A DNA stretch of 64,000 nucleotides from NCBI GenBank assembly GCA_022709385.1, contig JAKLIX010000001.1, positions 248,001 to 312,000 on the forward strand, written 5' to 3'. The first letter of the stretch is position 1; each line of letters opens with the position of its first letter. The stretch is from Bacteroidota bacterium. Its GTDB lineage: Bacteria; Bacteroidota; Bacteroidia; Bacteroidales; CAIXZF01. The notes under the pieces were generated by a model. It saw nothing but the letters and a program-made list of their open reading frames with translations, did no database searches and was not told the origin of the DNA. The position numbers and the translations under genes were made by a program. Shown piece after piece: positions 35,301 to 42,447 of this stretch.

Positions 35301-36023
35301 GAAACCTGGAAGTTCGGCTCAGTGGGAAATTTTACTGGCAGTGGTAGTATTTACGACACCACCTTCTCTATGGATGGAACACTTCCGGTTATTATGGTAG
35401 CGATGAACACTGACGGATGCACTGACACTATTATAAAGCAAATTATTATCCATCCTTTACCCGTGAGTGAGTTTTCCCTCGATCCCATCGTATATGGTTC
35501 CTTTTCTCCGGCAAATATATCTGCAGGTGCGTCTAACTATATATGGTATGCTCCCGGCAGCAACCTGCCTTTCTGTACTTTAACACAACCACAGTACCAT
35601 TACCCCGATGATGGGCATTTCGGAATAACGCTCATAGCCGTTAGCTCCTTTGGCTGCTCTGATACCTCCTCTTTGCATTTCAAATACATCCGGGATGCGG
35701 ATTCAGGATTGTTCATCCCTACTGCTTTTGCCCCTGACAGCCCGAATGATCTAGTTAATCGGTTTAAATGTGTAGGAATACATCTTCTTCGGTACAAGAT
35801 TGTGGTGTACGACCAGTGGGGGCATGAAGTATGGGCGAGTGAAAAACTGGATTCTGAAGGTAGTCCAGCGGAATCCTGGGATGGAACACATCATGGAGAT
35901 CGTCTACCACAGGGGAACTACATGTGGCGAGCATCAGCATTGTATCGTCATGGTGGTATATGGGCTGGTAATAATGTCGATGGTCATATTACAACAAGTG
36001 GTAGCGTGCTATTAATCAGATAA
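29367..36023 (+). CDS. Giant secreted repeat protein with T9SS type B sorting domain
   Basis: A 2218-residue exported protein. A signal peptide (residues about 1-26) leads to an N-terminal beta-sandwich with lectin-like or MAM-like appearance, then a PKD domain (VDYAWEFGDGSTP near 330). Twelve tandem units of about 85 residues follow (about 385-1400), with a pattern like NGSQxGVxYxL...GTGxxxxFGxQxxxGxYxVxA...C...MxGS, and a thirteenth stands apart near 1690. More PKD-like domains lie after 1800 (TWTWNFGNGST). The last ~95 residues (FIPTAFAPDSPNDLVNRFKC, VYDQWGHEVW, GNYMWRASALY) are the gliding-type (type B) T9SS C-terminal domain. The protein would be surface-attached or released, like SprB-type adhesins. 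Its partner PorP/SprF is encoded immediately downstream. Confidence 0.88.
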   Translation: MEQHLRFFVVTSTLIVAILLQDSVFGQPSPCTNSDFSIGLAGWNGSYGTFDDPYQNSGFITADPARHHIITSPGGFDPHSGGLLPMLPPGANFSLRLGNDNANSEAETISYSTVVSSLSTLFVYRYAIVLEAPDDHGPSQQPSLTIRVFDQAGNLINSTCGYYQVTASLDLVESDPTWHLFPDGSGVYKDWTTVGMDLSGLIGQTVTIEFTTRDCSLGGHFGYAYLSTFCSMLNMTVGYCPGNNSATLTAPEGFSYLWSTGETTQSIVVSNPQPGTTGLCTLTSVNGCSVDISAVIQPTIITPNFAFDSNCIGQDFHFYDQSSINQNDIVDYAWEFGDGSTPVTGSPIPTHIFTSPGTYPVTLTVTSNDGCSASAMHYITVETLPLNFTVTGGGNFPNGGPGVPIGLSNSQTGVVYTLMRSGSPDITILTIPGTGGPINFGTFNVEGDYFVKASYAGLPACEVSSGNSVNVHRLPYPLRYLVSGGGNFCEGGPDIFIHMNGSEQGVFYELQRNNSNLLPTVVRFGTGAPLDFGPVTQSGVYSVHAVHITSGLDTLMTGQANITINPRPTKFLVSSFGDLCPGTEVLLNGSELGVHYNLMVGNDTITSFIGTGNILNFGSQFEPGIYKVIAINAATGCIEVMNGNVGIYPLPSFFDIQYQGVNCAGNSIGLDGSEIGVKYELFLNGIITNITPIYGTGNSISFGNVWMPGNYTILATNPLTNCSRFMSGTSMFYNMPVSYQMTPTGTVCAGTAIGCISSQVDVIYILKRDSIWIDTIVGNGGAISFPPQYAQGNYTITGYTSASSFLCSQEMSGSVIITPNPINYPWSPNSSACIDNSQIILAGSQPNTTYRLYCNGLLVASLPGSGGTINFGQQINAGNYKILAVNNITNCESWMNGSLQLLPELQKFLVLGNGSCSGMSVGLSGSQINVHYQLYLDSAAIGTQVLGNGSVISFGPQYAAGTYTVVATGPAPEFCQQVMLGSQIVQQPPNQYSIQPNGYACPGDEIRLSGSEVGVNYQLMQGNNLVGSPVAGTGYDISFGVQTTTGTFHIIAFDGNNCPTDMIGTVQILASPQIYSIYSNPNNCSGATIYLNGSQTGRIYNLIRDNIHLAATMPGTGSALSFGQQITAGMYTVEAINNSLDSCSATMMGAVTIISKPSIYTWAPNGVYCIMAAPIILALSEIGVEYQLRCNNLLVMTQQGTGGPLNFGIQTLTGSYIVKAVRIGTLCESQMAGSLFLQPWPAIFNMTTNGSSCGSFTPGLNGSQTTMVYTLLRDGLQCDLPVNGTNGPINFGIQSIPGTYTIIASYPSSPGCPVNMNGSFTLQTSPEIYVVGPSGLICEPSGIMLYPATQLGVDYELYRYGISTGLIITGTGSIINFPPQPAGEYTVVARYNNTGQLCSSLMSGMVVIDAIPVINMSPTAQTCSNTNSYIPSINYAGAGTYLWTTSGDGTFSPSANVPHPTYLIGPSDQSAGQFTLTISITGQGGCSVNAFQQTQTVTISPAPTCYAGSDTTICSGSVLSLSGSASNFGLLQWSSSGDGIFSDSLSLNPSYTPGTIDLINSPVSLTLLAQGVDGCINVVDSSEIQLSIHKLPSVILSHDTTVCTSYPVTMTIHFTGTAPWSATIVDGIDTIYLTNITQNPYSFSLIPDSTITYTAIECSDSVCYSVTNSNSVNITVVPAPELFTLIAENNGVFCMGGSGVEIRLDGSQVGFSYALFLNDTIQVTSLIQGNGSPIIFGTFAQTGIYTAIAYSNLATCSLQMNTITLSHPPTPPISILSEGSCYGDTTIFHFSGSNPAITSYHVAFGEGTMAIYSSLPVPSIVYPTTGIFLFTLSVLDSNSCTFVYQDSVSIHSNPIANFTVTSTLCQNRIFSFEDSSSTIPGDNSYLTTWTWNFGNGSTQTINFPDEPSGITTFSSAGVFNVTLSVSNNFGCTNSTTIPVTVKPAPIANFTYTSGPICQNQTVTFTSNTQTNGGGLIEIETWKFGSVGNFTGSGSIYDTTFSMDGTLPVIMVAMNTDGCTDTIIKQIIIHPLPVSEFSLDPIVYGSFSPANISAGASNYIWYAPGSNLPFCTLTQPQYHYPDDGHFGITLIAVSSFGCSDTSSLHFKYIRDADSGLFIPTAFAPDSPNDLVNRFKCVGIHLLRYKIVVYDQWGHEVWASEKLDSEGSPAESWDGTHHGDRLPQGNYMWRASALYRHGGIWAGNNVDGHITTSGSVLLIR

Positions 36024-36045
36024 TTAACCAATAATATTAAAAATC

Positions 36046-37128
36046 ATGAAGACAATTGTACAATTTTTCACTACAGCGATCTGTACCACATTAATGTTGG
36101 TGTATAGCATCACTAGTACAGCTCAGGAAATGCTTTATTCGCAAATATTCAACAACCTACCATTGTACAACCCAGCAACAGTTGGTTGTAATGAAAATAT
36201 GAACGTTTGCGTCAGCTACCGAAGCCAATGGCCTAAGCTACCTCAAAAGTTCACAAGCGAGAATTTGTATGTAAATAAAGGGCTTTTCGGCAAGAAGGAT
36301 CCCAAAGTTGGATTTGGATTGATCGTTCAAAACCAAAAGTCTGGTATCTCTGCTTTGACGACCACCCACATAGGTGGCTCATTTTCAAAAGGAGTCAAGA
36401 TAAATAAGTACATATATTCCACAGTTGGGATCAGTATCCTTGGAGGCTACGAAACTACTGATTTCTCTAATTTGGTGTTCCCAGATCAACTTGATCCTGC
36501 CGCCGGAAATATCTATCCGACTTCTTACAGTGGGTATACTGATAAGCGATTCTTTCTGCAAGCAGATGGGGGCGTGATGCTCCAAATATTTGACAGGAAG
36601 GGTTATCGCAGAGGAGAAATTGGTGGTGCAGTCAGAAGATTCGCTATAACAGGCAATGGTTTCAGCGGAGGTAATATGAAGGAAGGGAAGCAACCATATG
36701 GATATAACCTTCATGGTGAAATCGTATTCCCCTTCAATTATCTGCGGAACAGATTCGTGAAATACGAGACTCCACTTCTTATCCCAGGGTTTTATCTTAA
36801 TAATGCGCATCTCCGCAGATCCGAAAATCTTGGGACTACTTCATGCATTGCCGGAGCAAATTTAATGACTGATGATTACCTCATTGGTATATGGCTCAAA
36901 AAGACATTTTATCCCGAAATCCATGACCTCGGAAATCGGCCGGACTTTGTTCTGGTTGGAGGATTTAAATATTCACTTTCTTCCACTTTGGTGACAAAAC
37001 TATCTTACAGCCATGATTTCCAGAATAGAAAAGCACTTGGTAATCTGGGAGGGGCGGATGAGGTTCATATCTGCGTGGAACTGGGGAAAAGGACCAAAAC
37101 CAGGAAGCCATCCGACCTCAGATGGTAA
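36046..37128 (+). CDS. PorP/SprF-family outer-membrane protein
   Basis: A 360-residue protein with a signal peptide (residues 1-27, ending ITSTAQ) and the family start QEMLYSQIFNNLPLYNPATVG, followed by a beta-barrel-like alternating pattern. PorP/SprF proteins are needed for secretion or anchoring of T9SS type B cargo and are commonly encoded right behind that cargo, as here (22-nt gap). The N-terminal CxENMNVCVSYRSQWP is the conserved NPA-then-SYRxQW block. It probably serves the 2218-residue protein upstream. Confidence 0.88.
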   Translation: MKTIVQFFTTAICTTLMLVYSITSTAQEMLYSQIFNNLPLYNPATVGCNENMNVCVSYRSQWPKLPQKFTSENLYVNKGLFGKKDPKVGFGLIVQNQKSGISALTTTHIGGSFSKGVKINKYIYSTVGISILGGYETTDFSNLVFPDQLDPAAGNIYPTSYSGYTDKRFFLQADGGVMLQIFDRKGYRRGEIGGAVRRFAITGNGFSGGNMKEGKQPYGYNLHGEIVFPFNYLRNRFVKYETPLLIPGFYLNNAHLRRSENLGTTSCIAGANLMTDDYLIGIWLKKTFYPEIHDLGNRPDFVLVGGFKYSLSSTLVTKLSYSHDFQNRKALGNLGGADEVHICVELGKRTKTRKPSDLRW

Positions 37129-37214
37129 TACTTTAAATCATTGTAAAAAAAAATGAAGAATTCTTTTCATAAAACCAATAGAAGATAATGTTCAACCACT
37201 TAAAACCTAATACC

Positions 37215-37835
37215 ATGAAAAAAATTATTTTAATAATTGTTATTATTTGGGTAAGTTTCCTGTCTGCCTCTGCACAGGATCTAGAATTAACTGGTGTTAT
37301 CGCGGCCGCTAAAGCCGGTAGCCTGGAATATCTTCAAAAAATTCCTGTTAACCAGGAACCATCATATGGATTCTCCAGCAGGGCGGAATTTGCTTCCATT
37401 ACGATTGGGAAACCATATCAGATACTTACTCTGAGCAAGGAGTTTTTCGCTGACACAGTGATGCCGGATGAAAAGTACATTATCTCAACCGGAGAATGGT
37501 TAGTGCCGTTGCTGATCAATGGAGAATACCGGATTTTGCTTACTGTATGTATGATAAATGGCCAATTCGAGGTCGTTGCTTTGGGTGGGGCTGTTCTTGC
37601 CAAAACCTTGGAAAACTTTGAAAATTTGCATCATTCATATAGCGAATCCGGTATGCTGCTGCGGGTATATCAGATGTCATCGGATTTTGTCCTGGTATCA
37701 CCAGAAGGTGAACATGCAAGGATTTACCCGCTAAATACTTTGAACCTGTTATCAACGGAATTTGGAAACAACTTCCCTACCGATTCTTTACCGAAAGCCT
37801 TACAGGCAATTAGATCTTTTGTCGTACACCAATAA
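37215..37835 (+). CDS. Secreted hypothetical protein
   Basis: A protein of 206 residues with a clear signal peptide (MKKIILIIVIIWVSFLSASA then Q). The mature part shows no recognised domain. I choose ATG 37215 because the signal peptide begins there; an in-frame ATG nine codons upstream (37188) reproduces the arrangement seen at 149/176 and 1598/1625. It stands 11 nt before the secreted peptidase gene in the same direction, so it may be an inhibitor, propeptide-like partner or chaperone of the peptidase, which is speculation from position only. Confidence 0.65.
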   Translation: MKKIILIIVIIWVSFLSASAQDLELTGVIAAAKAGSLEYLQKIPVNQEPSYGFSSRAEFASITIGKPYQILTLSKEFFADTVMPDEKYIISTGEWLVPLLINGEYRILLTVCMINGQFEVVALGGAVLAKTLENFENLHHSYSESGMLLRVYQMSSDFVLVSPEGEHARIYPLNTLNLLSTEFGNNFPTDSLPKALQAIRSFVVHQ

Positions 37836-37846
37836 AAAATACAGCC

Positions 37847-39877
37847 ATGAAAAAATTTATTTACTTTCTTTTAATCATTTTTACATGTTCAGCAGCATCG
37901 CCTACATTTGCGCAGGTGCTTAGTGTTACCCAGACCATACAGGAACACTCTAACTGGTGCTGGGATGCCTCATCGAAATGTATATTGGATTATTACGGGT
38001 TTACGCCCAGTCAATGTAACATCGCAAACTGGGCCTGGAGTAGCTCAAACTGTTGTGGAAACTCGACATTTAACTGGTCACATCCATGTAACAGTGCTAA
38101 TAATTTATATGGATCAGCTGGAAGTGCCCAAGATATCCTTGACCATTTTGGGAATATTCAGAGTACTGCTATAGCAAGTTCACTTACACAAAGTACAATT
38201 CAGAGTGAAATTAGCAGTGGTCGTCCATTTGCTTTCCGCTGGGGCTGGTCTTCCGGTGGTGGGCATATGCTGGTCGGCCATGGCATTTCAGGGAACACCA
38301 TATATTATATGGACCCCTGGCCGGGTAATGGTCTCAGCTTCGGAAGCTACAGCTGGATGGTCAATGATGGTAATCATACTTGGACCCACACATTAAAAAT
38401 GAATAGCAGTGGTTGCCCACAACCCAGTAATGACGGCTGCATGGGTTCATTCACAGCAACATATTTAAATTTCAGTAGTTCTTGTAACTATATTTCTGCA
38501 ACAACCTGCGGAGCCACATCCTCAGGGTTTAGCTCTTGTGTCGGCACTGGTGATGATGACGTTTTCTTTTATTTTATCCCTACCTCAAGTTCCGCTACAA
38601 TCACAGTTGTCGGAGGATCTGGAAATGATATGGTTTTCCAGGCACTAACTGGTCCTTGCGGCGGCAATATGATACAGCTTGCTTGTGTAGATAACACAGG
38701 CACTGGTGGGACAGAAATGACTACAGTTAATGGATTAACCCCAGGTATAGTATATTTTATTCGTGTATATGAATATTACTCAGGGTATGGGGCTACCGGA
38801 AATTTCCAGATCTGTGTAACCGGGCAATCTGGCTGTACAAATTATGCGTCATCTCCATCTTCTAATACATTCAACTCAAGTGGTGGAAATGGTTCATTTG
38901 TGGTCTCAGCTACCGGTAGTTCCTGCTATTATTCTGCGGAGAGTAATAACTCATGGATTAGCAATGTTGTAGCGGGTAGTGGAGGAGTTGTAACTTATAA
39001 TGTAGATGCCTGGACAGGTTGCAATTCAAGAACAGGTACAATTTCAGTGAAGGATGGCGATGGAGTGATCCAACCATCAGCTACATTTACGATCACTCAA
39101 AATGGTCTTACTGTACCTAACACACCTGGGGCAATATCAGGCAATACAAGTGTCTGCCCGGGTCAAACCTATACTTACAATGTTCCATATGTAAGTGGAG
39201 TAACCTATCTTTGGAACGTCTCCAATGGAAACACAAACGGTTCAACGAGTAATTCTGTCCAGGTAACATGGGGTTCGGCAGGAAATGGGATTTTATCTGT
39301 ATATGGTCAAAACAACTGTGGACAAAGTTATAATAGCTCCCAACAATTTGTTACGATAAACCCGATACCTTCTGTTTCTGCCTGGGCTAATCCTAGTGTT
39401 GTGTGCGTCAATAATCCAGTAGCGTTTTCAGCAAATGGTGCTACAACTTACCAATGGAACGGATATCCTATAAGCGGGCAGAATGGCTCATATGTTACTG
39501 GATCTTTCACATTTCCAGGCACCTATACTGTAACCGTTACCGGCAGTCAAAATGGATGTAATGGAACTGCAACGGCATCAGTTACGGTCTCTGCATGTAC
39601 TGGTATTGAAGACTTAAATAATGGAGTTTCATTTGATTTACATCCGAATCCTGTCCAAGACATACTCACAATTGTTGGGTCCGGTCTGAGTAATGGTGAC
39701 TATAATATAATATTGGTCAATGCTTTGGGTGAAAAAATTCAAGAAACCCAGATCCCCTCACACAAGGGATCTATCGAGTTTTTATTAAAAATGTCCGATC
39801 GCCCCGTAGGATTGTATTTGTTGATTATCCGGTCGGATAAAGTTAATAGGGTGTTTAAGGTGATCAGACAGGATTGA
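37847..39877 (+). CDS. Secreted papain-like cysteine peptidase with T9SS type A domain
   Basis: A 676-residue exported protein. After the signal peptide (residues 1-23) comes a papain-like domain: catalytic Cys38 in HSNWCWDASSKCILDYYG, His140 in SGGGHMLVGHG and Asp156 in YYMDPWPG, the pattern of AvrRpt2-like (C70-type) peptidases. Next are a prepeptidase-C-terminal-like beta domain (about 215-325), a BACON-like domain (about 330-420, SWISNVVAGSGG), Ig/PKD-like repeats, and a final type A sorting domain (LHPNPVQDILTIVGSG to the end, with GLYLLIIRSDK). It is thus released through T9SS and likely anchored by A-LPS. Many Cys residues suggest disulfides. It shares the sorting route, but not the domain type, with the giant protein upstream. 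Confidence 0.87.
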   Translation: MKKFIYFLLIIFTCSAASPTFAQVLSVTQTIQEHSNWCWDASSKCILDYYGFTPSQCNIANWAWSSSNCCGNSTFNWSHPCNSANNLYGSAGSAQDILDHFGNIQSTAIASSLTQSTIQSEISSGRPFAFRWGWSSGGGHMLVGHGISGNTIYYMDPWPGNGLSFGSYSWMVNDGNHTWTHTLKMNSSGCPQPSNDGCMGSFTATYLNFSSSCNYISATTCGATSSGFSSCVGTGDDDVFFYFIPTSSSATITVVGGSGNDMVFQALTGPCGGNMIQLACVDNTGTGGTEMTTVNGLTPGIVYFIRVYEYYSGYGATGNFQICVTGQSGCTNYASSPSSNTFNSSGGNGSFVVSATGSSCYYSAESNNSWISNVVAGSGGVVTYNVDAWTGCNSRTGTISVKDGDGVIQPSATFTITQNGLTVPNTPGAISGNTSVCPGQTYTYNVPYVSGVTYLWNVSNGNTNGSTSNSVQVTWGSAGNGILSVYGQNNCGQSYNSSQQFVTINPIPSVSAWANPSVVCVNNPVAFSANGATTYQWNGYPISGQNGSYVTGSFTFPGTYTVTVTGSQNGCNGTATASVTVSACTGIEDLNNGVSFDLHPNPVQDILTIVGSGLSNGDYNIILVNALGEKIQETQIPSHKGSIEFLLKMSDRPVGLYLLIIRSDKVNRVFKVIRQD

Positions 39878-39908
39878 ATCTTTGGAAGTATTTCCAATAA
39901 TCTCCTCA

Positions 39909-40481
39909 ATGGACAAGCCGGATATCAATATTTACTTTGGGATAAAGTTCCCTTCAGAGTTTCCAATGACAGACGAAGAATCATATCAGCTGGCTTTGTT
40001 TCTGTTTGGTAACCCTTATACTACCTATGATGAATCTAAAAGGATAATTAATAACATCTCTCACTTTCCTTCACCTCAGTACGTTCTACGAACACTGCGA
40101 CAAGAACTGTTAAAAATTGTGGAAACGCCGGATAAAAATGAAGAATTCCTTTTGACCGGTTTTAAGAATAAGTATCTTGATTGGTTCAGATTTAATATCT
40201 TCCCTGAAAAGGATGAAATTATTGAAGTCAGCAAAATCCTTGGTTTCCCTAAAGAGAAGATTCTGGCAGTTATCCTGGATTGGTTAATTCTTAGCGATCT
40301 TCAAATCATCCGAATGAAAGAATTTATTCTAAAATACTATGAAATGCTTACAGAAGAAGAGATCGACAAAGTTCTCGACAAATATAACCATGGCATAAAT
40401 CGAATCATTCAGAATATATGCGATGAAAATGGTGTTCAACTGCATCTTGAATATTTAAGGAGTACAGCAGAATCATCATAA
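39909..40481 (+). CDS. Hypothetical cytoplasmic protein
   Basis: A protein of about 190 residues without signal peptide or membrane segment; mostly helical and rich in Glu, Lys and Ile. I recognise no family. The ATG at 39909 (MDKPDINIYFGIKFPSEFPM) is preferred to a non-ATG extension from 39882. It follows the peptidase gene by 31 nt and is closed by a terminator at 40568-40597. Confidence 0.55.
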   Translation: MDKPDINIYFGIKFPSEFPMTDEESYQLALFLFGNPYTTYDESKRIINNISHFPSPQYVLRTLRQELLKIVETPDKNEEFLLTGFKNKYLDWFRFNIFPEKDEIIEVSKILGFPKEKILAVILDWLILSDLQIIRMKEFILKYYEMLTEEEIDKVLDKYNHGINRIIQNICDENGVQLHLEYLRSTAESS

Positions 40482-40567
40482 TTAAATTACTTCAAATGAG
40501 TCCGTCCCTTAAAAACTGCTTATCCTGGTTAACGAAATAACACTCTTATATACAAATCTTCCCAAAT

Positions 40568-40598
40568 AAAAACCGGGGTTTAATCACCTCGGTTTTTG
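40568..40598. terminator. Bidirectional terminator between cargo genes and integrase
   Basis: AAAAACCGGGG (40568-40578) and CCTCGGTTTTT (40587-40597) form an 11-bp stem (one G-T pair) with an 8-nt loop. A-run and T-run flank it on opposite sides, so it can stop transcription from both the plus-strand genes and the minus-strand integrase. Confidence 0.75.
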
Positions 40599-40645
40599 TA
40601 TATTGATATTCCCATTGCCATATTTAAATCTATAAGAACGTCAAG

Positions 40646-41806
40646 TTAAACCCTAAACTTCCTCATCTCATTGATCAAAGTGGCATCCAGGTACTTGGCA
40701 TAGATCTTTGTGGTTTTTAGGTCAGTGTGGCCCAGGATTTCTCCTACAATGTCGAGACGAATACCGGAGGAGAGTGCAACGGTGGCAAAAGTATGCCTTG
40801 CACAATGGAAAGAAATTTCTTTTTCGATTTTCGCTTTTTTCATTATCTCTTTCAAATATCGATTGGTGGGCTGGTTGGCAAAAACTTTAAAGACTTTTTG
40901 CTGATCCAGTCCGGGTAAGGGCATCAGGCGAAGTGCATCTTCCAACATGGGGATCCTCACCGGTTTTCCTGTTTTGTGCATATCAATGGAAATCACACTT
41001 ACAGGAGGATTGACACCATCGTTTACCTCATAAATATCTTTAAACCTGAGGTTTTTGATATCCCCATACCGTAAACCGGTATAACAACAGAACAAGAAAT
41101 ACTGAAGTACATTTTTCTTGTTGTCCTCCATGGGCTCCTCTGAATAGTGCTTTACTAAAACCTGGAGTTCCTCACTGGTTAGAAATTCCCGGTTCCCAAC
41201 AATACGTTCAATCGGATAGTTTTTGAATGGGTCTTTATCAATGATCCCGGCCCTAATAGCCTGTTTTAAAACCCGTTTCACAAAACTCATGGAGCTGTTA
41301 ATGGTGTTTTTATTGTTCCCCAGTCCGATCATATACTGTTCGTACTCTTTCAGAAATGCAAGATTCACCTCTCCCAGGTTAAATTCGGCCCGGAAACCTT
41401 TCAGTTTGGAAACACCTTTGTCATAGAATTTTATAGTATCGACACTCAGCCTGGCTTTCAGATAAGGCATCTGGCTGGTAACGAAATCATAGAAGGAAGT
41501 GCTGCCGTACCTGTCATTGTTGTATTGCTTGTCAAATTCTTCAAGGCCAAAGGCAATTTCTTTGATGTCGTAGTCGAACTTGATCTTTTTCGCCTTGTTC
41601 ATGGCTTTGTCAATCAGGAGATTTTTCCTGATATGTTCAGCATCCCCTTTGGAAATAATTCCATCCTTAAAATTCTTTTCAAGGACATTTACCCCGATCG
41701 GGTACTTTTTTATGGTACGGTCGATGATGACCTGGAGATAAACGGACCTGGTTCCGTCGGCATTGCTTCTATCCTGTCGAAGCTTCACTTTGAAGGTTGC
41801 GCTCAT
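40646..41806 (-). CDS. Tyrosine recombinase/integrase of the island
   Basis: A 386-residue site-specific recombinase of the Bacteroidota type: an N-terminal arm-binding beta domain (residues 1-60, KVKLRQDRSNADGTRSVYLQ), a SAM-like core-binding domain (about 100-200) and the catalytic domain with Arg246 (CYTGLRYGD), Lys278, His334 and Arg337 (HCARHTF), His360 (LGHTDLKT) and nucleophile Tyr369. All catalytic residues are intact, so the protein should be active. It starts 141 bp from the tRNA-Cys 3' end and reads away from it, the typical layout for an element inserted at a tRNA gene. Confidence 0.93.
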   Translation of the reverse strand: MSATFKVKLRQDRSNADGTRSVYLQVIIDRTIKKYPIGVNVLEKNFKDGIISKGDAEHIRKNLLIDKAMNKAKKIKFDYDIKEIAFGLEEFDKQYNNDRYGSTSFYDFVTSQMPYLKARLSVDTIKFYDKGVSKLKGFRAEFNLGEVNLAFLKEYEQYMIGLGNNKNTINSSMSFVKRVLKQAIRAGIIDKDPFKNYPIERIVGNREFLTSEELQVLVKHYSEEPMEDNKKNVLQYFLFCCYTGLRYGDIKNLRFKDIYEVNDGVNPPVSVISIDMHKTGKPVRIPMLEDALRLMPLPGLDQQKVFKVFANQPTNRYLKEIMKKAKIEKEISFHCARHTFATVALSSGIRLDIVGEILGHTDLKTTKIYAKYLDATLINEMRKFRV

Positions 41807-41908
41807 GGTTTTGAAAGGGTGGTAAACAACTGGTAAACAAATCGTGTAAATTCACTCAAATTTACCTCTTTTCCTTTACACCACCAAATCGTAACTACTT
41901 GAAAATGA

Positions 41909-41939
41909 AAAGGGATGCAAAAATATTTTGCATCCCTTT
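41909..41939 (-). terminator. Terminator downstream of tRNA-Cys
   Basis: A perfect 14-bp stem (AAAGGGATGCAAAA, 41909-41922, with TTTTGCATCCCTTT, 41926-41939) with a 3-nt loop lies 8 nt beyond the tRNA 3' end on the minus strand. It separates the tRNA from the integrase promoter region. Confidence 0.75.
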
Positions 41940-41947
41940 CACCTTAC

Positions 41948-42021
41948 TGGAGGTCTCGAGCGGAGTCGAACCGCTGTACACGGTTTTGCAGACCGCTGCC
42001 TAGCCACTCGGCCACGAGACC
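41948..42021 (-). tRNA. tRNA-Cys (anticodon GCA)
   Basis: Read on the minus strand from 42021, the acceptor GGTCTCG pairs with CGAGACC, the D arm is GCC...GGC, the anticodon arm is GCGGT-CTGCAAA-ACCGT with anticodon GCA, the T arm is AGCGG-TTCGACT-CCGCT, and CCA is encoded at 41950-41948. The GC content and gene style change at this point, so it is the probable attachment gene of the island. I found no second copy of its 3' end elsewhere in the window. Confidence 0.95.
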
Positions 42022-42447
42022 TTCGGAGGTGCAAAAGTAAGGAAAAAACTGAAATATCCAAAATATGCTGCGGATCAAACGGATGGTCAAAAATTTACTG
42101 CTGGCATCCTGCGTGAAAACTGACCTGCACCATGTCTGCCCATACTGGGAATAGGCTTATATACCGACACGGAATGGGTTTGCGAAAAATCTACGTTTCA
42201 GCGGTGTACGGCATTACTCATACTTAACTGGTTCTTGACAGCAGTGTGGAACAGGGGTGTTTAGAACCAGTAATACCGTACACCGCTCTGAAGATCTTTT
42301 ACTGTAGACCCCCTATGTGTCGGTATAAACAGCTTTGCATTCGCAAACCTGTCAAGTACGGGTATATACCGAAAGAACACAGGAATGAGAAAAATTGTTC
42401 CCGGAGTATTCAGTATATTTGATCGTCCGAAACATCCCCTCCGGCCA
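42022..42447. repeat. Gene-free region with long inverted repeat and dispersed repeat
   Basis: About 425 bp without a convincing gene. TATACCGACAC (42160-42170) is matched by its reverse complement GTGTCGGTATA (42317-42327); inside it AGCGGTGTACGG (42200-42211) pairs with CCGTACACCGCT (42276-42287) and ACTGGTTCT (42227-42235) with AGAACCAGT (42263-42271). Parts of one arm recur at 48010-48066. A second repeat (42366-42417, ACCGAAAGAACACAGGAATG and onward) recurs at 56501-56550 and partly at 47964-47986. The structure looks like a remnant or non-autonomous mobile repeat. Confidence 0.65.

Noticed and set aside
1-41947. Left attachment site of the island within the window
   Set aside because: I looked for a second copy of the tRNA-Cys 3' end and saw none; the left end is probably outside the window.
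42385-42447. Upstream start of the GH3 gene
   Set aside because: These codons fall in a dispersed repeat and would put 21 residues before a textbook signal peptide that starts at 42448.
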